From Streptomyces purpureus (GTDB lineage: Bacteria; Actinomycetota; Actinomycetes; Streptomycetales; Streptomycetaceae), in assembly GCF_014648195.1 (NCBI RefSeq), contig NZ_BMQQ01000002.1, positions 1-64,000 of the forward strand: a DNA stretch of 64,000 nt, given 5' to 3'. Made by a program: the position numbers and the translations under genes. Below, piece by piece: positions 53,603 through 62,500 of the stretch (positions are counted from its first letter, which is position 1; every line of letters begins with the position of its first letter). The notes below the pieces were generated by a model, which searched no databases, was not told the origin of the DNA, and worked only from the letters and a program-made list of their open reading frames with translations.

Positions 53603-55189
53603 TCAGTGCCCGGGCGTGAGGCTGAGGAGGGCTTCGTCCATACCGATGACCACGGCGCCGTCCGCCGTCACGGCCACCGCCCGGACCGGCGGTCCCGGCC
53701 GGAAGCCGAGGGGCGCGCCGCCGTCGGAGCCGTACAGCTCGACGAGTCCGTCGCCCCAGGCCACCGCGAGCCGCACCCCCGCCGGGGTGTGCGCGGCATG
53801 CAACGCGACGACAGGGAAGGGGCGTTCGGCAGCGGGCACGGCGAGCGGGGCGCGGCCCGGCGCCCAGGCCCGTACGGTTCCGTCGGCCCCGCCGCTGTGG
53901 ACCAGGGGCGCGGGGGTTCCGACAACGCCGACCGCCGTGACCCGGCCGCTGTGCAGCGCCGCCTGATGCACGTCCGTAAGGCCGAAGGCGTGGACGGATC
54001 CCATGCGGTCGCCGACGAGGACGATGTCCTCGGCGGCCGCCAGTGCGCTGCCCGGGTGGCGGGCGAGGGTCGCCGCGACGGCCTCGGTCAGCCGCCGGGT
54101 CGCGCTCGGGCCCTGCGTCCCGTGCTCGGCGTGGAGTCGGCCGCGCTCGTCGAGGAACAGCACGCTGCCGTCGGGAAGCGCGGCCAGGGCCCTGGCTCGA
54201 CGGGCGGGCGGGGCCGGGACGAGCCCGGCGGGGGTGGCGTCCTCGGCGTTCAGGAGCCGTACGGTACCGAGTTGATCGGCGGCGAGCAGCCGGCCCGCCG
54301 ACGGGCCGGCGCCCACGGCGAGCGCGACGACCGGTCCTGGCCAGGGCGGGGTGAGGTCGCCGCGCACCCTGGCCCAGTCGACCCGCCAGGGCGCGGGCGC
54401 GGCCAGCTCCGCCAGGGCCGGGCGCAGCCGGGGGTCGGCGCCGTCGCCCAGCGCGGCGAGCAGCACCAGCGCGCGGTCGGCGGGGGTCTGGTCACGGCAC
54501 AGGGACTGCCCTGCGCGCAGCCAGGCCTGCCGGAGCCCTCCATGGTCGTCGCCGCCGTGGTCGTCACCGCCGTGTCCGATGCCGTAGGCGGCGGTGACGG
54601 CGAACGGATCGGCCGCGCAGACCGCGGCGGGGTCGTCGAGGTCGGGCAACTCGTGGACGGGCGCGGGCGGTTCGGGCTGGCGGCGCTCGGGGTCGAGGTC
54701 GAGCACGGTGGGCCGCAGGGCGGCGAGGCTGGCGTGGACGTCGGTGCCGGCGGGGGCCTCGACGACAAGCCGGAGGTGGCCCAGTTCGCCGAGGGCGGCG
54801 ACGAGTTCGGTGAGCGGGCCGGGCTCGGCGGCCTGGTGCAGCCCGGGCAGGACGACGACGGTACGCCGGGGGTCGGTGGCCAGGATGCGCACCAACTCCC
54901 CCGGCTCGCGGGCCACGACGCCGAGCCGGTCGGCGAGCAGCCAGGCCGCGCCGAGGGCGCTCTGCCCCTCCAGGGGCACGCGCGCGTGGATCGCCCGCTC
55001 ACGGGCGGCGCCGCCGCGGTCGCCCTGGCGGGCGAGCCAGTCGAGCAACCGTGCCGCGCTCCGTCGGCGCCCACCGCCGCCGACGAGACAGAGCCGGGGC
55101 GCGGCGGGGTCGGCCAGCCAGTCGAGCAGCGCGGCGGCCGCGGCCTCCAGACCTGCGGGCAGCCGCCTGCGCCGCGTGGCCCGGGTCAT
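53603..55189 (-). CDS. Beta-propeller (WD40-like) protein with degenerate P-loop N terminus
   Basis: A 528-residue protein whose ATG 55189 overlaps the stop of the repeat-protein gene (ATGA). The first 200 residues resemble a STAND/AAA-type nucleotide-binding region: LCLVGGGGRRRSAARLLDWL at 33-52 looks like a P-loop lacking the Lys, and TVVVLPGL (110-117) a Walker B-like strand, so ATP hydrolysis is unlikely. From about 240 to the end, repeated strand patterns (LLAADQLGTVRLLNAEDATP, LVHSGGADGTVRAWAPGRAP, LAVAWGDGLVELYGSDGGAP) are propeller blades. Context: repeat protein, propeller, SUKH-4. Function unknown. Confidence 0.7.
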   Translation of the reverse strand: MTRATRRRRLPAGLEAAAAALLDWLADPAAPRLCLVGGGGRRRSAARLLDWLARQGDRGGAARERAIHARVPLEGQSALGAAWLLADRLGVVAREPGELVRILATDPRRTVVVLPGLHQAAEPGPLTELVAALGELGHLRLVVEAPAGTDVHASLAALRPTVLDLDPERRQPEPPAPVHELPDLDDPAAVCAADPFAVTAAYGIGHGGDDHGGDDHGGLRQAWLRAGQSLCRDQTPADRALVLLAALGDGADPRLRPALAELAAPAPWRVDWARVRGDLTPPWPGPVVALAVGAGPSAGRLLAADQLGTVRLLNAEDATPAGLVPAPPARRARALAALPDGSVLFLDERGRLHAEHGTQGPSATRRLTEAVAATLARHPGSALAAAEDIVLVGDRMGSVHAFGLTDVHQAALHSGRVTAVGVVGTPAPLVHSGGADGTVRAWAPGRAPLAVPAAERPFPVVALHAAHTPAGVRLAVAWGDGLVELYGSDGGAPLGFRPGPPVRAVAVTADGAVVIGMDEALLSLTPGH

Positions 55190-55662
55190 ACCCGCCGCCC
55201 CCGTCGCGCAGCGCCCGGGAGGGAAGGCGCGGAGGGCCGGGTGCGTGCCCCGGAGATGGGGCGTACCTCCTGCGGGAGCACGGCGGCACGCGGCAGGGCC
55301 CCGTCTACCCCGGAGCAGGCACCGGCCAGAGGACGTACCTCCTGCCCGAACACAGCGGCGCGCCCCAGGGACCCGTCCGCCCCGGAGCGGGCACCGGCCA
55401 GGGGGCGCACCGCTTTCGCAAGCGCGGTGGCGCCTGGGAGGGAAGGCTCGGAGGGCCAGGTGCGTGCCCCGGCCAGCAGGCGCACCTCCCGCGGGAGCAC
55501 AGCGGCACGCGGCATGGTCCCCTCTGACCCGAAGCGGGCACCGGCCAGAGGACGTACCTCCTGCCCGAACACAGCGGCACGCGGCAAGGTCCCGTCCGCG
55601 GACGGGAGTTCGCCGCCCTCGTCCGGGTGCCGGACCGCCGGCACGGAAGTCGCGGACGACAT
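55186..55662 (-). CDS. Protein of tandem 24-residue repeats, translationally coupled to the propeller gene
   Basis: A 158-residue protein starting at ATG 55662 with GAGGTG four bases upstream. After a 25-residue leader it consists of five tandem repeats, 24 or 25 residues each, at 26-49, 50-74, 75-98, 99-122 and 123-147, plus an 11-residue partial. The consensus core is AAVFGQEVRPLAGAR with VR-x-[LI]-[AS]-GA nearly constant. Repeats 1, 2 and 3 resemble 4, 5 and 6 in order, so a 73-residue block was duplicated. The stop overlaps the propeller ATG. The frame could instead be an untranslated leader, but in-frame lengths, ribosome site and overlap support coding. No family is recognised. Confidence 0.55.
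   Translation of the reverse strand: MSSATSVPAVRHPDEGGELPSADGTLPRAAVFGQEVRPLAGARFGSEGTMPRAAVLPREVRLLAGARTWPSEPSLPGATALAKAVRPLAGARSGADGSLGRAAVFGQEVRPLAGACSGVDGALPRAAVLPQEVRPISGARTRPSAPSLPGAARRGRRV
55222..55587. repeat. Tandem 72/75-bp repeat inside the repeat-protein gene
   Basis: The DNA counterpart of the protein repeats: five units of 72 or 75 bases, each a multiple of three. Units 1/4, 2/5 and 3/6 are most alike, giving a 219-base higher-order unit. On the plus strand the units contain GGACGTACCTCCTGCCCGAA-like and GGCACCGGCCAG landmarks. All six frames remain unusually open here as a result. Confidence 0.8.
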
Positions 55663-55730
55663 GGGGCACCTCGCGCACGGACCAGAAGCGTCTGACGGTA
55701 CGACCTTAGTACCCGCGGCCTCCCGTCCGG

Positions 55731-56531
55731 TCAGCCGTCGGCTCCGGTGAAGTGCTCTCGTACGAGTGACTGGACCACGGTCAGGTCCTGGGCGGCGAGC
55801 GCGTCGAGGAGGGCGGTGTGTTCGGCGGCGTCGGCGACGAGGTCGGCGTGGCGGCTGACGGGGGCGGCCATGAGCGGCCACTGGGAGCGCCGGTGCAGGT
55901 CGTCGGCGACGGCGACGAGCTGGTCGTTGCCGGCCAGGGAGAGGACCGCGCGGTGGAAGGCGCGGTCGGTCTCCGCGTAGTGCGCGCGGTCGCCGCGGGC
56001 CGCCGCGGCGGCGGTCGCCTCGGCGAGGGGGCGCAGCTCGCACCAGCGCTCGGCGGGGACCGTGCGGGCCAGCCGCAGCATGACGGGGATCTCGAGGAGG
56101 GCGCGGACCTCGGCCAGCTCGGCGAGTTCGCGCGGGGTGCGCTGGATGACGCGGAAGCCGCGGTTGGGGACGACCTCGACGGCGCCTTCGAGGGCGAGCT
56201 GCTGCATGGCCTCGCGTACCGGTGTGGCGGAGACCCCGAAGCGCTCACCGAGGGCGGGGGCGGAATAGACCTCGCCCGGGACGAGCTCGCCGCCCACGAG
56301 GGAGGTGCGCAGGGCCTGGAGTATCTGGCCCCGCACGGAGTGGCGCTGGACCGGCCGGGGGCTCTGGGCGGGGGCGGCCGGCTCGCTGTGGGTGTGCTCG
56401 CCGCGGGCCTGCTCGGGGACCCGGTGTTCCGCGGGGGCGCAGGGCTGTCCGGGGGCGCGTACCGAAACGGCAGGCGCAGAGGGCGCGTGCGGGCGCTCCG
56501 TCGCCCTGTCGCGCGCTGTGCTCTGCTCCAC
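55731..56531 (-). CDS. GntR-family regulator (FadR/FCD group)
   Basis: A 266-residue regulator starting at GTG 56531 with AGGAGG six bases upstream, one of the strongest ribosome sites here. A Pro/Ala/Arg-rich N-terminal arm of about 70 residues is disordered and unusual. The GntR helix-turn-helix follows: SVRGQILQALRTSLVGGELV and FGVSATPVREAMQQLALEG. The FCD effector domain covers about 130-260 with the expected His ligands (HYAETDRAFHRAVLSLAGN, DLVADAAEHTALLDAL). It lies between the propeller locus and the fhuF gene, divergent from the latter. Confidence 0.88.
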   Translation of the reverse strand: MEQSTARDRATERPHAPSAPAVSVRAPGQPCAPAEHRVPEQARGEHTHSEPAAPAQSPRPVQRHSVRGQILQALRTSLVGGELVPGEVYSAPALGERFGVSATPVREAMQQLALEGAVEVVPNRGFRVIQRTPRELAELAEVRALLEIPVMLRLARTVPAERWCELRPLAEATAAAAARGDRAHYAETDRAFHRAVLSLAGNDQLVAVADDLHRRSQWPLMAAPVSRHADLVADAAEHTALLDALAAQDLTVVQSLVREHFTGADG

Positions 56532-56634
56532 CCGGGTCCTCCTGGGGCCTCGTCCCGGACCCCGCTCACGGTGCAAGGGCCTCATGTGCACCATAGGCGG
56601 ACACAGTGGCAGTTCAAACATCGATCGCATCGGG

Positions 56635-56653
56635 TAAGGTAAGGCTTACCTGC
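56635..56653. promoter_or_regulatory. DmdR/IdeR-type iron box upstream of the FhuF-like gene
   Basis: AGGTAAGGCTTACCT at 56637-56651 is a perfect palindrome with seven-base arms about a central G, matching the TTAGGTTAGSCTAACCTAA consensus in the core. It lies 27 bases before the fhuF-type start, where an iron-loaded repressor would block transcription. Confidence 0.85.
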
Positions 56654-56679
56654 TAACGATCGCGATTCGGTGGTCCCGC

Positions 56680-57525
56680 ATGTCACTGCCCGCACTGCTG
56701 CCCGGCCTCACGTCGCCCGTCGCTGCGGCGTACACCCGGCTCACGGAGGTCTTCCCCGGCCTGGGCATACGAGAGCTGGCGGCGGGCGAACAGGCCCCTC
56801 GCGGTGGGGGCTGGGTCGGCGCGGACGAGCTCGCGGCCGGGGGCGCCGCCCTCGACGCCTTTCTCGCCTGGGACAACGAGCAGGTAGTGCGGGACTACGG
56901 GCAGCGCGCCCGCCCCGACGTGGTGGCCGGCTTCGGACTGCACCGGTACGCCTGGCCCGCCTGTCTGCTGGTGACGGTGCCATGGTTCCTGGACCGGCGG
57001 GTGCCCAGGATCCCGGTCGAAGGGGTCGCCTTCCAGCGGACACTCGGGCGGATGACAGTACGGATCGAGGAGTTCGCCTGCCTGCCCGGCGACCCGGCGG
57101 CCGCGCTGCCCGGCGCCCGGGTCGTGGCGGACGAGGAGGCGCTGCGCGCCGAGGTGCGCGACTCCGTCGCCGAGCACTTCGCCCGGATCCTGGAGGGGTT
57201 CGGGCCTCGGATGCGGCGCGGACGGCGGGCGCTGTGGGGCATGGCGACGGACGAGATCGTCGAGGGCCTGTGGTACATCGCACATCTGCTCGGCGAGGAG
57301 AGCCGGGCGATGGCGGAGCTGGAGCTGCTGCTCCCGGGCACCGAGAAGCCGTACGTGGGCACGGCGGGGTTCCGCGAGCTGACCGGGCCGGGCGGGGCGC
57401 CGCTGCCCACCCGGGACCGGTCAAGCTGCTGCCTCTTCTACACCTTGCGCCCCGAGGACACCTGCGTCACCTGCCCGCGGACCTGCGACGCGGAGCGGAT
57501 CCGCCGGCTGAGCGAGACCGCCTGA
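56680..57525 (+). CDS. FhuF-type (2Fe-2S) ferric-siderophore reductase
   Basis: A 281-residue protein starting at ATG 56680. The C-terminal cysteines fit the FhuF cluster: CC at 250-251, then Cys262 and Cys265 (CVTCPRTC), the spacing C-C-x10-C-x2-C. FhuF-type proteins reduce ferric iron in hydroxamate siderophores in the cytoplasm. The iron box upstream fits iron-starvation expression. No siderophore transporter is adjacent. The protein is about 20 residues longer than E. coli FhuF. Confidence 0.88.
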   Translation: MSLPALLPGLTSPVAAAYTRLTEVFPGLGIRELAAGEQAPRGGGWVGADELAAGGAALDAFLAWDNEQVVRDYGQRARPDVVAGFGLHRYAWPACLLVTVPWFLDRRVPRIPVEGVAFQRTLGRMTVRIEEFACLPGDPAAALPGARVVADEEALRAEVRDSVAEHFARILEGFGPRMRRGRRALWGMATDEIVEGLWYIAHLLGEESRAMAELELLLPGTEKPYVGTAGFRELTGPGGAPLPTRDRSSCCLFYTLRPEDTCVTCPRTCDAERIRRLSETA

Positions 57526-57527
57526 CG

Positions 57528-57555
57528 TTCATGCCACCCGTTCGGGTGGCATGAA
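57528..57555 (+). terminator. Hairpin terminator of the FhuF-like gene
   Basis: TTCATGCCACCC and GGGTGGCATGAA form a perfect 12-bp stem with the four-base loop GTTC, starting three bases after the stop. Confidence 0.92.
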
Positions 57556-57720
57556 TCGAACTCAACTCAGCTTCCGCAGATGAAAGTTCGACCAGAACGC
57601 ACCTATTTGTATGCCTCGTCGCCTCAATGGCGTTCTCTTGCCCGGAAACCCCGTGGGCAGCTGTGGGCTTCGGCCAGTATGGGCCGCCGAAACGCCCCAC
57701 TGCGATGCAAGGGACACCGC

Positions 57721-58782
57721 ATGAGACTGACCGACATATCGCTGGACTGGCTGCTTCCGGGTGGCGTGATGCTCGCCGGAGTCCTGACGGCGGTGGCGGT
57801 GCTCGCGCGCGGCAAGCGCGCCGGTGACCAGACCTCGGCCGACGACACCTGGGAACGCAGCGAGGAACGCCGACGGCGCAAGGAGGCCGTCTACGGCACC
57901 GCCTCGTACCTCCTGCTCTTCTGCTGTGCAGCGGTCGCCGCCGCACTCTCCTTCCACGGCCTGGTCGGCTTCGGCCGACAGAACCTCAGCCTCACCGGCG
58001 GCTGGGAATACCTGGTCCCCTTCGGACTCGACGGCGCGGCGATGTTCTGCTCGGTCCTCGCGGTCCGCGAGGCCAGCCACGGCGACGCGGCCCTCGGCTC
58101 CCGGCTGCTCGTCTGGACCTTCGCCGGAGCCGCCGCCTGGTTCAACTGGGTGCACGCCCCGCGGGGCCTGGGCCACGCGGGCGCGCCGCAGTTCTTCGCC
58201 GGGATGTCCCTGTCGGCGGCCGTCCTCTTCGACCGGGCCCTGAAGCAGACCCGCAGGGCCGCCCTGCGCGAGCAGGGTCTGGTGCCGCGTCCGCTGCCGC
58301 AGATCCGGGTCGTACGGTGGCTCCGGGCGCCCCGGGAGACCTTCGGCGCCTGGTCGCTGATGCTGCTGGAAGGCGTACGGACGCTGGACGAGGCCGTCGA
58401 GGAGGTCCGGGAGGACCGGCGGGAGAAGCAGCGCAACCGCCACCACCGGCGGGAGAAGGAGAAACTGGACCGGGCCCGCTACCGCGCGATCAGCCGGCAG
58501 CACCGGGCCTGGGGCATCGGGCGGGGCGGCGGCCGTCAGGTCGAGGTCCAGGCCCTCACCTCCGCGGCGGGCTCCGCGACGGCGGCCGTGGGGTCGTCGG
58601 TCGCGGAGCCGGCCATATCCGACCCTGGACAACTGCCGCTTCGACCCCGGCCCTCCCTCCAGGCCGTGAAGGGCGCTGAGCCCCGGACGGTGGATCTCAC
58701 CGCCGAGGACGACACCCAGACCCTGCCGCGTCTCGACTCCCTCGAGCGCAAACTCAAGGACCTGGAGCAGCAATTCGGCTGA
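57721..58782 (+). CDS. DUF2637 membrane protein (SpdB-like)
   Basis: A 353-residue protein starting at ATG 57721 behind AAGGGA. Hydrophobic segments lie at about 8-27, 58-76, 92-112 and 126-160, the DUF2637 arrangement found in plasmid-spread (SpdB-like) and chromosomal Streptomyces proteins. The second half is cytoplasmic: a highly charged Arg/Glu/Lys region (about 220-265), probably helical, and a final SLERKLKDLEQQFG coiled-coil-like helix. Related proteins accompany mobile elements, but no integrase is nearby. Role unknown. Confidence 0.8.
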   Translation: MRLTDISLDWLLPGGVMLAGVLTAVAVLARGKRAGDQTSADDTWERSEERRRRKEAVYGTASYLLLFCCAAVAAALSFHGLVGFGRQNLSLTGGWEYLVPFGLDGAAMFCSVLAVREASHGDAALGSRLLVWTFAGAAAWFNWVHAPRGLGHAGAPQFFAGMSLSAAVLFDRALKQTRRAALREQGLVPRPLPQIRVVRWLRAPRETFGAWSLMLLEGVRTLDEAVEEVREDRREKQRNRHHRREKEKLDRARYRAISRQHRAWGIGRGGGRQVEVQALTSAAGSATAAVGSSVAEPAISDPGQLPLRPRPSLQAVKGAEPRTVDLTAEDDTQTLPRLDSLERKLKDLEQQFG

Positions 58783-58905
58783 ATGCCGCCCACGGCGCTC
58801 CCCGCGCCGGCGACACGGGCGGGTCCACCCCTTCGACGGGCGGACCCGCCCGTCGCCGTATCAGGCCCGCCCGTGTCAGGCCCACCGTTGCCCGGCCCGC
58901 CGTTG

Positions 58906-59364
58906 TCAGGCCGTCGCCTTGCCGTTCAGCTCGAACCAGACCACCTTGCCCGCCCCGTCGGGGCGCACCCCCCAGGAATCCGCCAGCGCCTGGAGCAGTA
59001 CCAGTCCCCTGCCGTGCGTACCGTCGTCGGCGTACGGTGCGTGCGAGGGTCCGGGCAGGCCGGCGACGTGGTCGCGCACCTCCACGCGCAGGGCGTCGGG
59101 GGCCACGGTGGCGGTGACCTCCGCGCCGTGGTCGGTATGTATCAGCGCGTTGGTGACCAGCTCGGTCGCGAGCAGCTCGGCCACGTCGCAGGCGCCCGCT
59201 TCGCCCCAGTGCCGCAGCATGTCGCGCAGGGCACCTCTCACCTCCCGTACCGCCGAGAGGTCCGCGCGCCCGACTCTCCGGCGCCACCTGGTCGACTGCC
59301 CGCTCATAGCCCCCACCCGCACGACGTCACGACCTCTCAGCTCGAACACGCTCACGGAATGCAT
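58906..59364 (-). CDS. RsbW-like ATP-binding protein (anti-sigma/HATPase_c_2)
   Basis: A 152-residue protein read from ATG 59364; starts at 59385 or 59304 are also possible. The single-domain GHKL kinase fold has the N box ELLATELVTNALIHT and the G box GTHGRGLVLLQALADSWGV, the pattern of the RsbW-type proteins so abundant in Streptomyces, where they hold sigma factors or act in phosphorelay-type partner switching. No antagonist or sigma factor gene is adjacent, so the partner lies elsewhere. Confidence 0.85.
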   Translation of the reverse strand: MHSVSVFELRGRDVVRVGAMSGQSTRWRRRVGRADLSAVREVRGALRDMLRHWGEAGACDVAELLATELVTNALIHTDHGAEVTATVAPDALRVEVRDHVAGLPGPSHAPYADDGTHGRGLVLLQALADSWGVRPDGAGKVVWFELNGKATA

Positions 59365-59434
59365 GCCCCACCCCGTAGCGCCCATTCATGTCGAATCGTC
59401 AATCACCGGATGCATCGGGGTAAGTCAACACTCG

Positions 59435-59512
59435 GCCGTATGCGCCGTATGCGCCGTACGCGCCGTCCGCGGGAAGCCGTGCGAGAGACACCGAAAGACA
59501 CCGAGGGACACC
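59435..59512. repeat. Two short tandem repeats upstream of the mannosidase gene
   Basis: Four 9-bp units GCCGTATGC/GCCGTACGC/GCCGTCCGC run 59435-59470, followed at about 59485-59512 by three 10-bp units of GACACCGAAA type. Both lie in the leader of the mannosidase gene. Confidence 0.7.
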
Positions 59513-59530
59513 GGAGACAGGGGTGCTGCG

Positions 59531-62500
59531 ATGCATGACGACCGTCCGCAGGTGGAGGCGCGCCTGGAACGCGCGCTCCGCCGATTCGTCCGGCCCGCGC
59601 AGTACGGCGAGCGGGTCCCGCTCACGCTCTCGGTCTGGCACACCCCCGGTGAGCCGGTGCCGGCCGCCGAGGCGCTGCGGGCCACGTACGAGCCGTTCGA
59701 CCTGGGCACGCCCTGGGGGCCGCCTTGGTCGACGAGCTGGTTCCGGCTGCGCGGCACGGTGCCGCGTGCCTGGGCCGGACGCCGGGTGGAGGCGGTCGTC
59801 GACCCCGGTTTCACCGGCGAGGGGCCGGGCTTCCAGGCGGAGGGCCTGGTCCACGACGCCGAGGGGGTCCCGGTCAAGGGCATCCATCCGCGTAACCGCC
59901 ATGTCCCCGTCGCCGCGCCCGCCCGGGGTGGGGAGAGCGTCGACCTGCTCCTGGAGGCGGCGGCCAACCCCGCGGTGCTACGGGACTTCGAGCCGACCGC
60001 GCTCGGCGACGTCCTGACCGCGGGGGACCGGCCGCTCTACCGCTTCGCCGCCGCGGACCTCGCCGTCCTGAACGAGGACGTGTGGCATCTGACCCTGGAC
60101 GTCGAGGTGCTCTCCGAGCTGATGCGGGAGCTGCCCGAGGACCGCTCGCGGCGCCACGAGATCCTGCGCGCGCTGGAGGACATGCTCGACGCGCTCGATC
60201 TGCACGACGTGCCGGGCACGGCGGCCCTGGCGCGGGAGCGGCTCGCGGACGTCCTGGCGCGGCCGGCGGCGCCGAGCGCCCACCGGGTCTCGGCCGCGGG
60301 GCACGCCCATATCGACTCGGCGTGGCTGTGGCCGCTGCGCGAGACCGTGCGGAAGGCCTCACGCACCTTCGCCAATGTCACGGCGCTCGCGGAGGACTAC
60401 CCGGAGCTGGTGTTCGCCTGCTCCCAGGCGCAGCAGTACGCCTGGGTGAAGGAGCACCAGCCGCACATCTGGCGGCGGATCCGGGCGGCAGTGCGGGCGG
60501 GCAACTGGGCGCCGGTGGGGTCGATGTGGGTGGAGTCGGACGCCAACATGCCGGGCGGCGAGGCGCTGGCCCGGCAGATCGTCCACGGCAAGCGCTTCTT
60601 CGAGCAGGAGCTGGGCGTCGAGACCCGGGAGATCTGGCTGCCCGACTCCTTCGGCTACACGGCCGCGTTCCCCCAGCTGGCCCGGCTGGCGGGGGTGCGC
60701 TGGTTCCTCAGCCAGAAGCTGTCGTGGAACCAGTCCAACCGGATGCCGCACCACACGTTCTGGTGGGAGGGCATCGACGGCACCAGGGTCTTCACCCACT
60801 TCCCGCCCGTCGACACCTACAACGCGCAGTTTCACGGCCGTGAACTGGCGCACGCGGAGCGCAACTTCGCCGACAAGGGGCGGGCGACCCGCTCCCTGGT
60901 GCCGTTCGGCTGGGGGGACGGCGGGGGCGGTCCCACCCGGGAGATGCTGGAGAAGGCCCGTCGGCTGCGGGATCTGGAGGGCTCTCCGCGGGTGGCGATC
61001 GAGCCGCCGTCGGCGTTCTTCGCCGCGGCCGAGGAGGAGTACGGAGCCCAGGCTCCGGTCTGGTCGGGCGAGCTGTACCTGGAGCTGCACCGGGCCACCT
61101 ACACCACTCAGGCCAAGACCAAGCAGGGCAACCGCAGGTCCGAACATCTGCTGCGCGAGGCGGAGTTGTGGGCGACGGCCGCGGCGCTGGCATCCGCCTC
61201 GTACACCTATCCGTACGAGGACCTGGACCGGATCTGGAAGACGGTCCTGCTCCATCAGTTCCACGACATCCTGCCCGGCTCCTCGATCGCCTGGGTGCAC
61301 CGGGAGGCACGGGAGACCTACGCGCGCGTGCAGGAGGAGCTGGCGGGGATCACCGCCACCGCGCTGGCCGCCCTGGGCACCGGCGGGGATCAGGCAGTCG
61401 TGAACACCTCACCGTACGAGCGGGTGGAGGTCGTCGACGCCGAGAAGGGGGCACCGGTCCTGGTGCGGGTGCCGGCCCTTGGCGCGGCCCCGCTGCGGCA
61501 GGACCGCGTGCCGGCCGGCGCGAGCGGCGCCCGTGTCGGGCGTGAGGGGATCGTGCTCGACAACGGGCTGCTGAGGGTGGTCGTGGACCAGGACGGGCTG
61601 CTCGCGTCCGTGCGGGATCTGCGGGCCGGCCGGGAGGTCCTCGCGCTCGGCGGGCGGGGCAATCTGCTGCAACTGCACCCCGACCACCCCAACCAGTGGG
61701 ACGCCTGGGACATCGACCGGCACTATCTGCGCAGCCGCACCGATCTGACCGCCGCCGACTCCGTCGAGCTCGTCGAGGAAGGTCACCTGCGCGCGGTGGT
61801 ACGGGTGGTGCGGAGCTTCGGGGCGTCGCGGATCACCCAGGAGATCGTGCTGCGGTGCGCGAGCGCCCGGCTCGACGTCGTCACCGACGTCGACTGGCAG
61901 GAGTCCGAGAAGGTGCTCAAGGCCGCCTTCCCGCTCGATGTGCACGCCGAACGGTCTACCGCCGAGGTCCAGTTCGGACATGTGCACCGGCCCACACATA
62001 CCAACACCGGCTGGGACGCGGCCCGGTTCGAGATCTGCGCCCATCGCTGGCTGCGGGTCGCGGAGCCCGGCTACGGCGTGGCGCTGCTCAACGACTCGAC
62101 GTACGGCCATGACGTGAGCCGCGCTCCGCACGCCGACGGGCTCGGTACGACCGTACGGCTCACCCTGCTGCGGGCGCCGCACAGCCCGGACCCCGAGACG
62201 GATCTTGGCCGGCACCGCTTCACCTACGCGCTGCTGCCGGGGTGTTCGGTGACCGATGCCGTACGGGAGGGGCTGGCGCTCAATCTGCCGCTGCGCGTGG
62301 CGCCCGGGGTGCCGGCGCGTGGGCCGCTGGTCGAGGCCGGTCATCCGGCGGTGACGGTGGAGTCGGTGAAGCTCGCCGACGACCGGGGCGGTGATGTGGT
62401 CGTGCGGCTCTACGAGTCGGCCGGGTCGCGCGTCACGACCACGCTGCGTACCGCCTTCCCGCTGCGCAAGGCGCGGGTCACGGATCTGCTGGAGCGGCCG

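Noticed and set aside
55222..55587. CRISPR array
   Set aside because: Units adjoin without spacers and are tandem coding-length repeats.
57721..58782. Integrated mobile element suggested by the SpdB-like DUF2637 gene
   Set aside because: No integrase, replication or transfer gene, attachment-site repeat or tRNA gene is nearby; DUF2637 genes are also common in chromosomes.
58919..59530. Extension of the mannosidase frame 204 codons upstream
   Set aside because: It runs over the antisense of the RsbW-like gene and through short repeats; the start at 59531 has a ribosome site and gives the usual family length.
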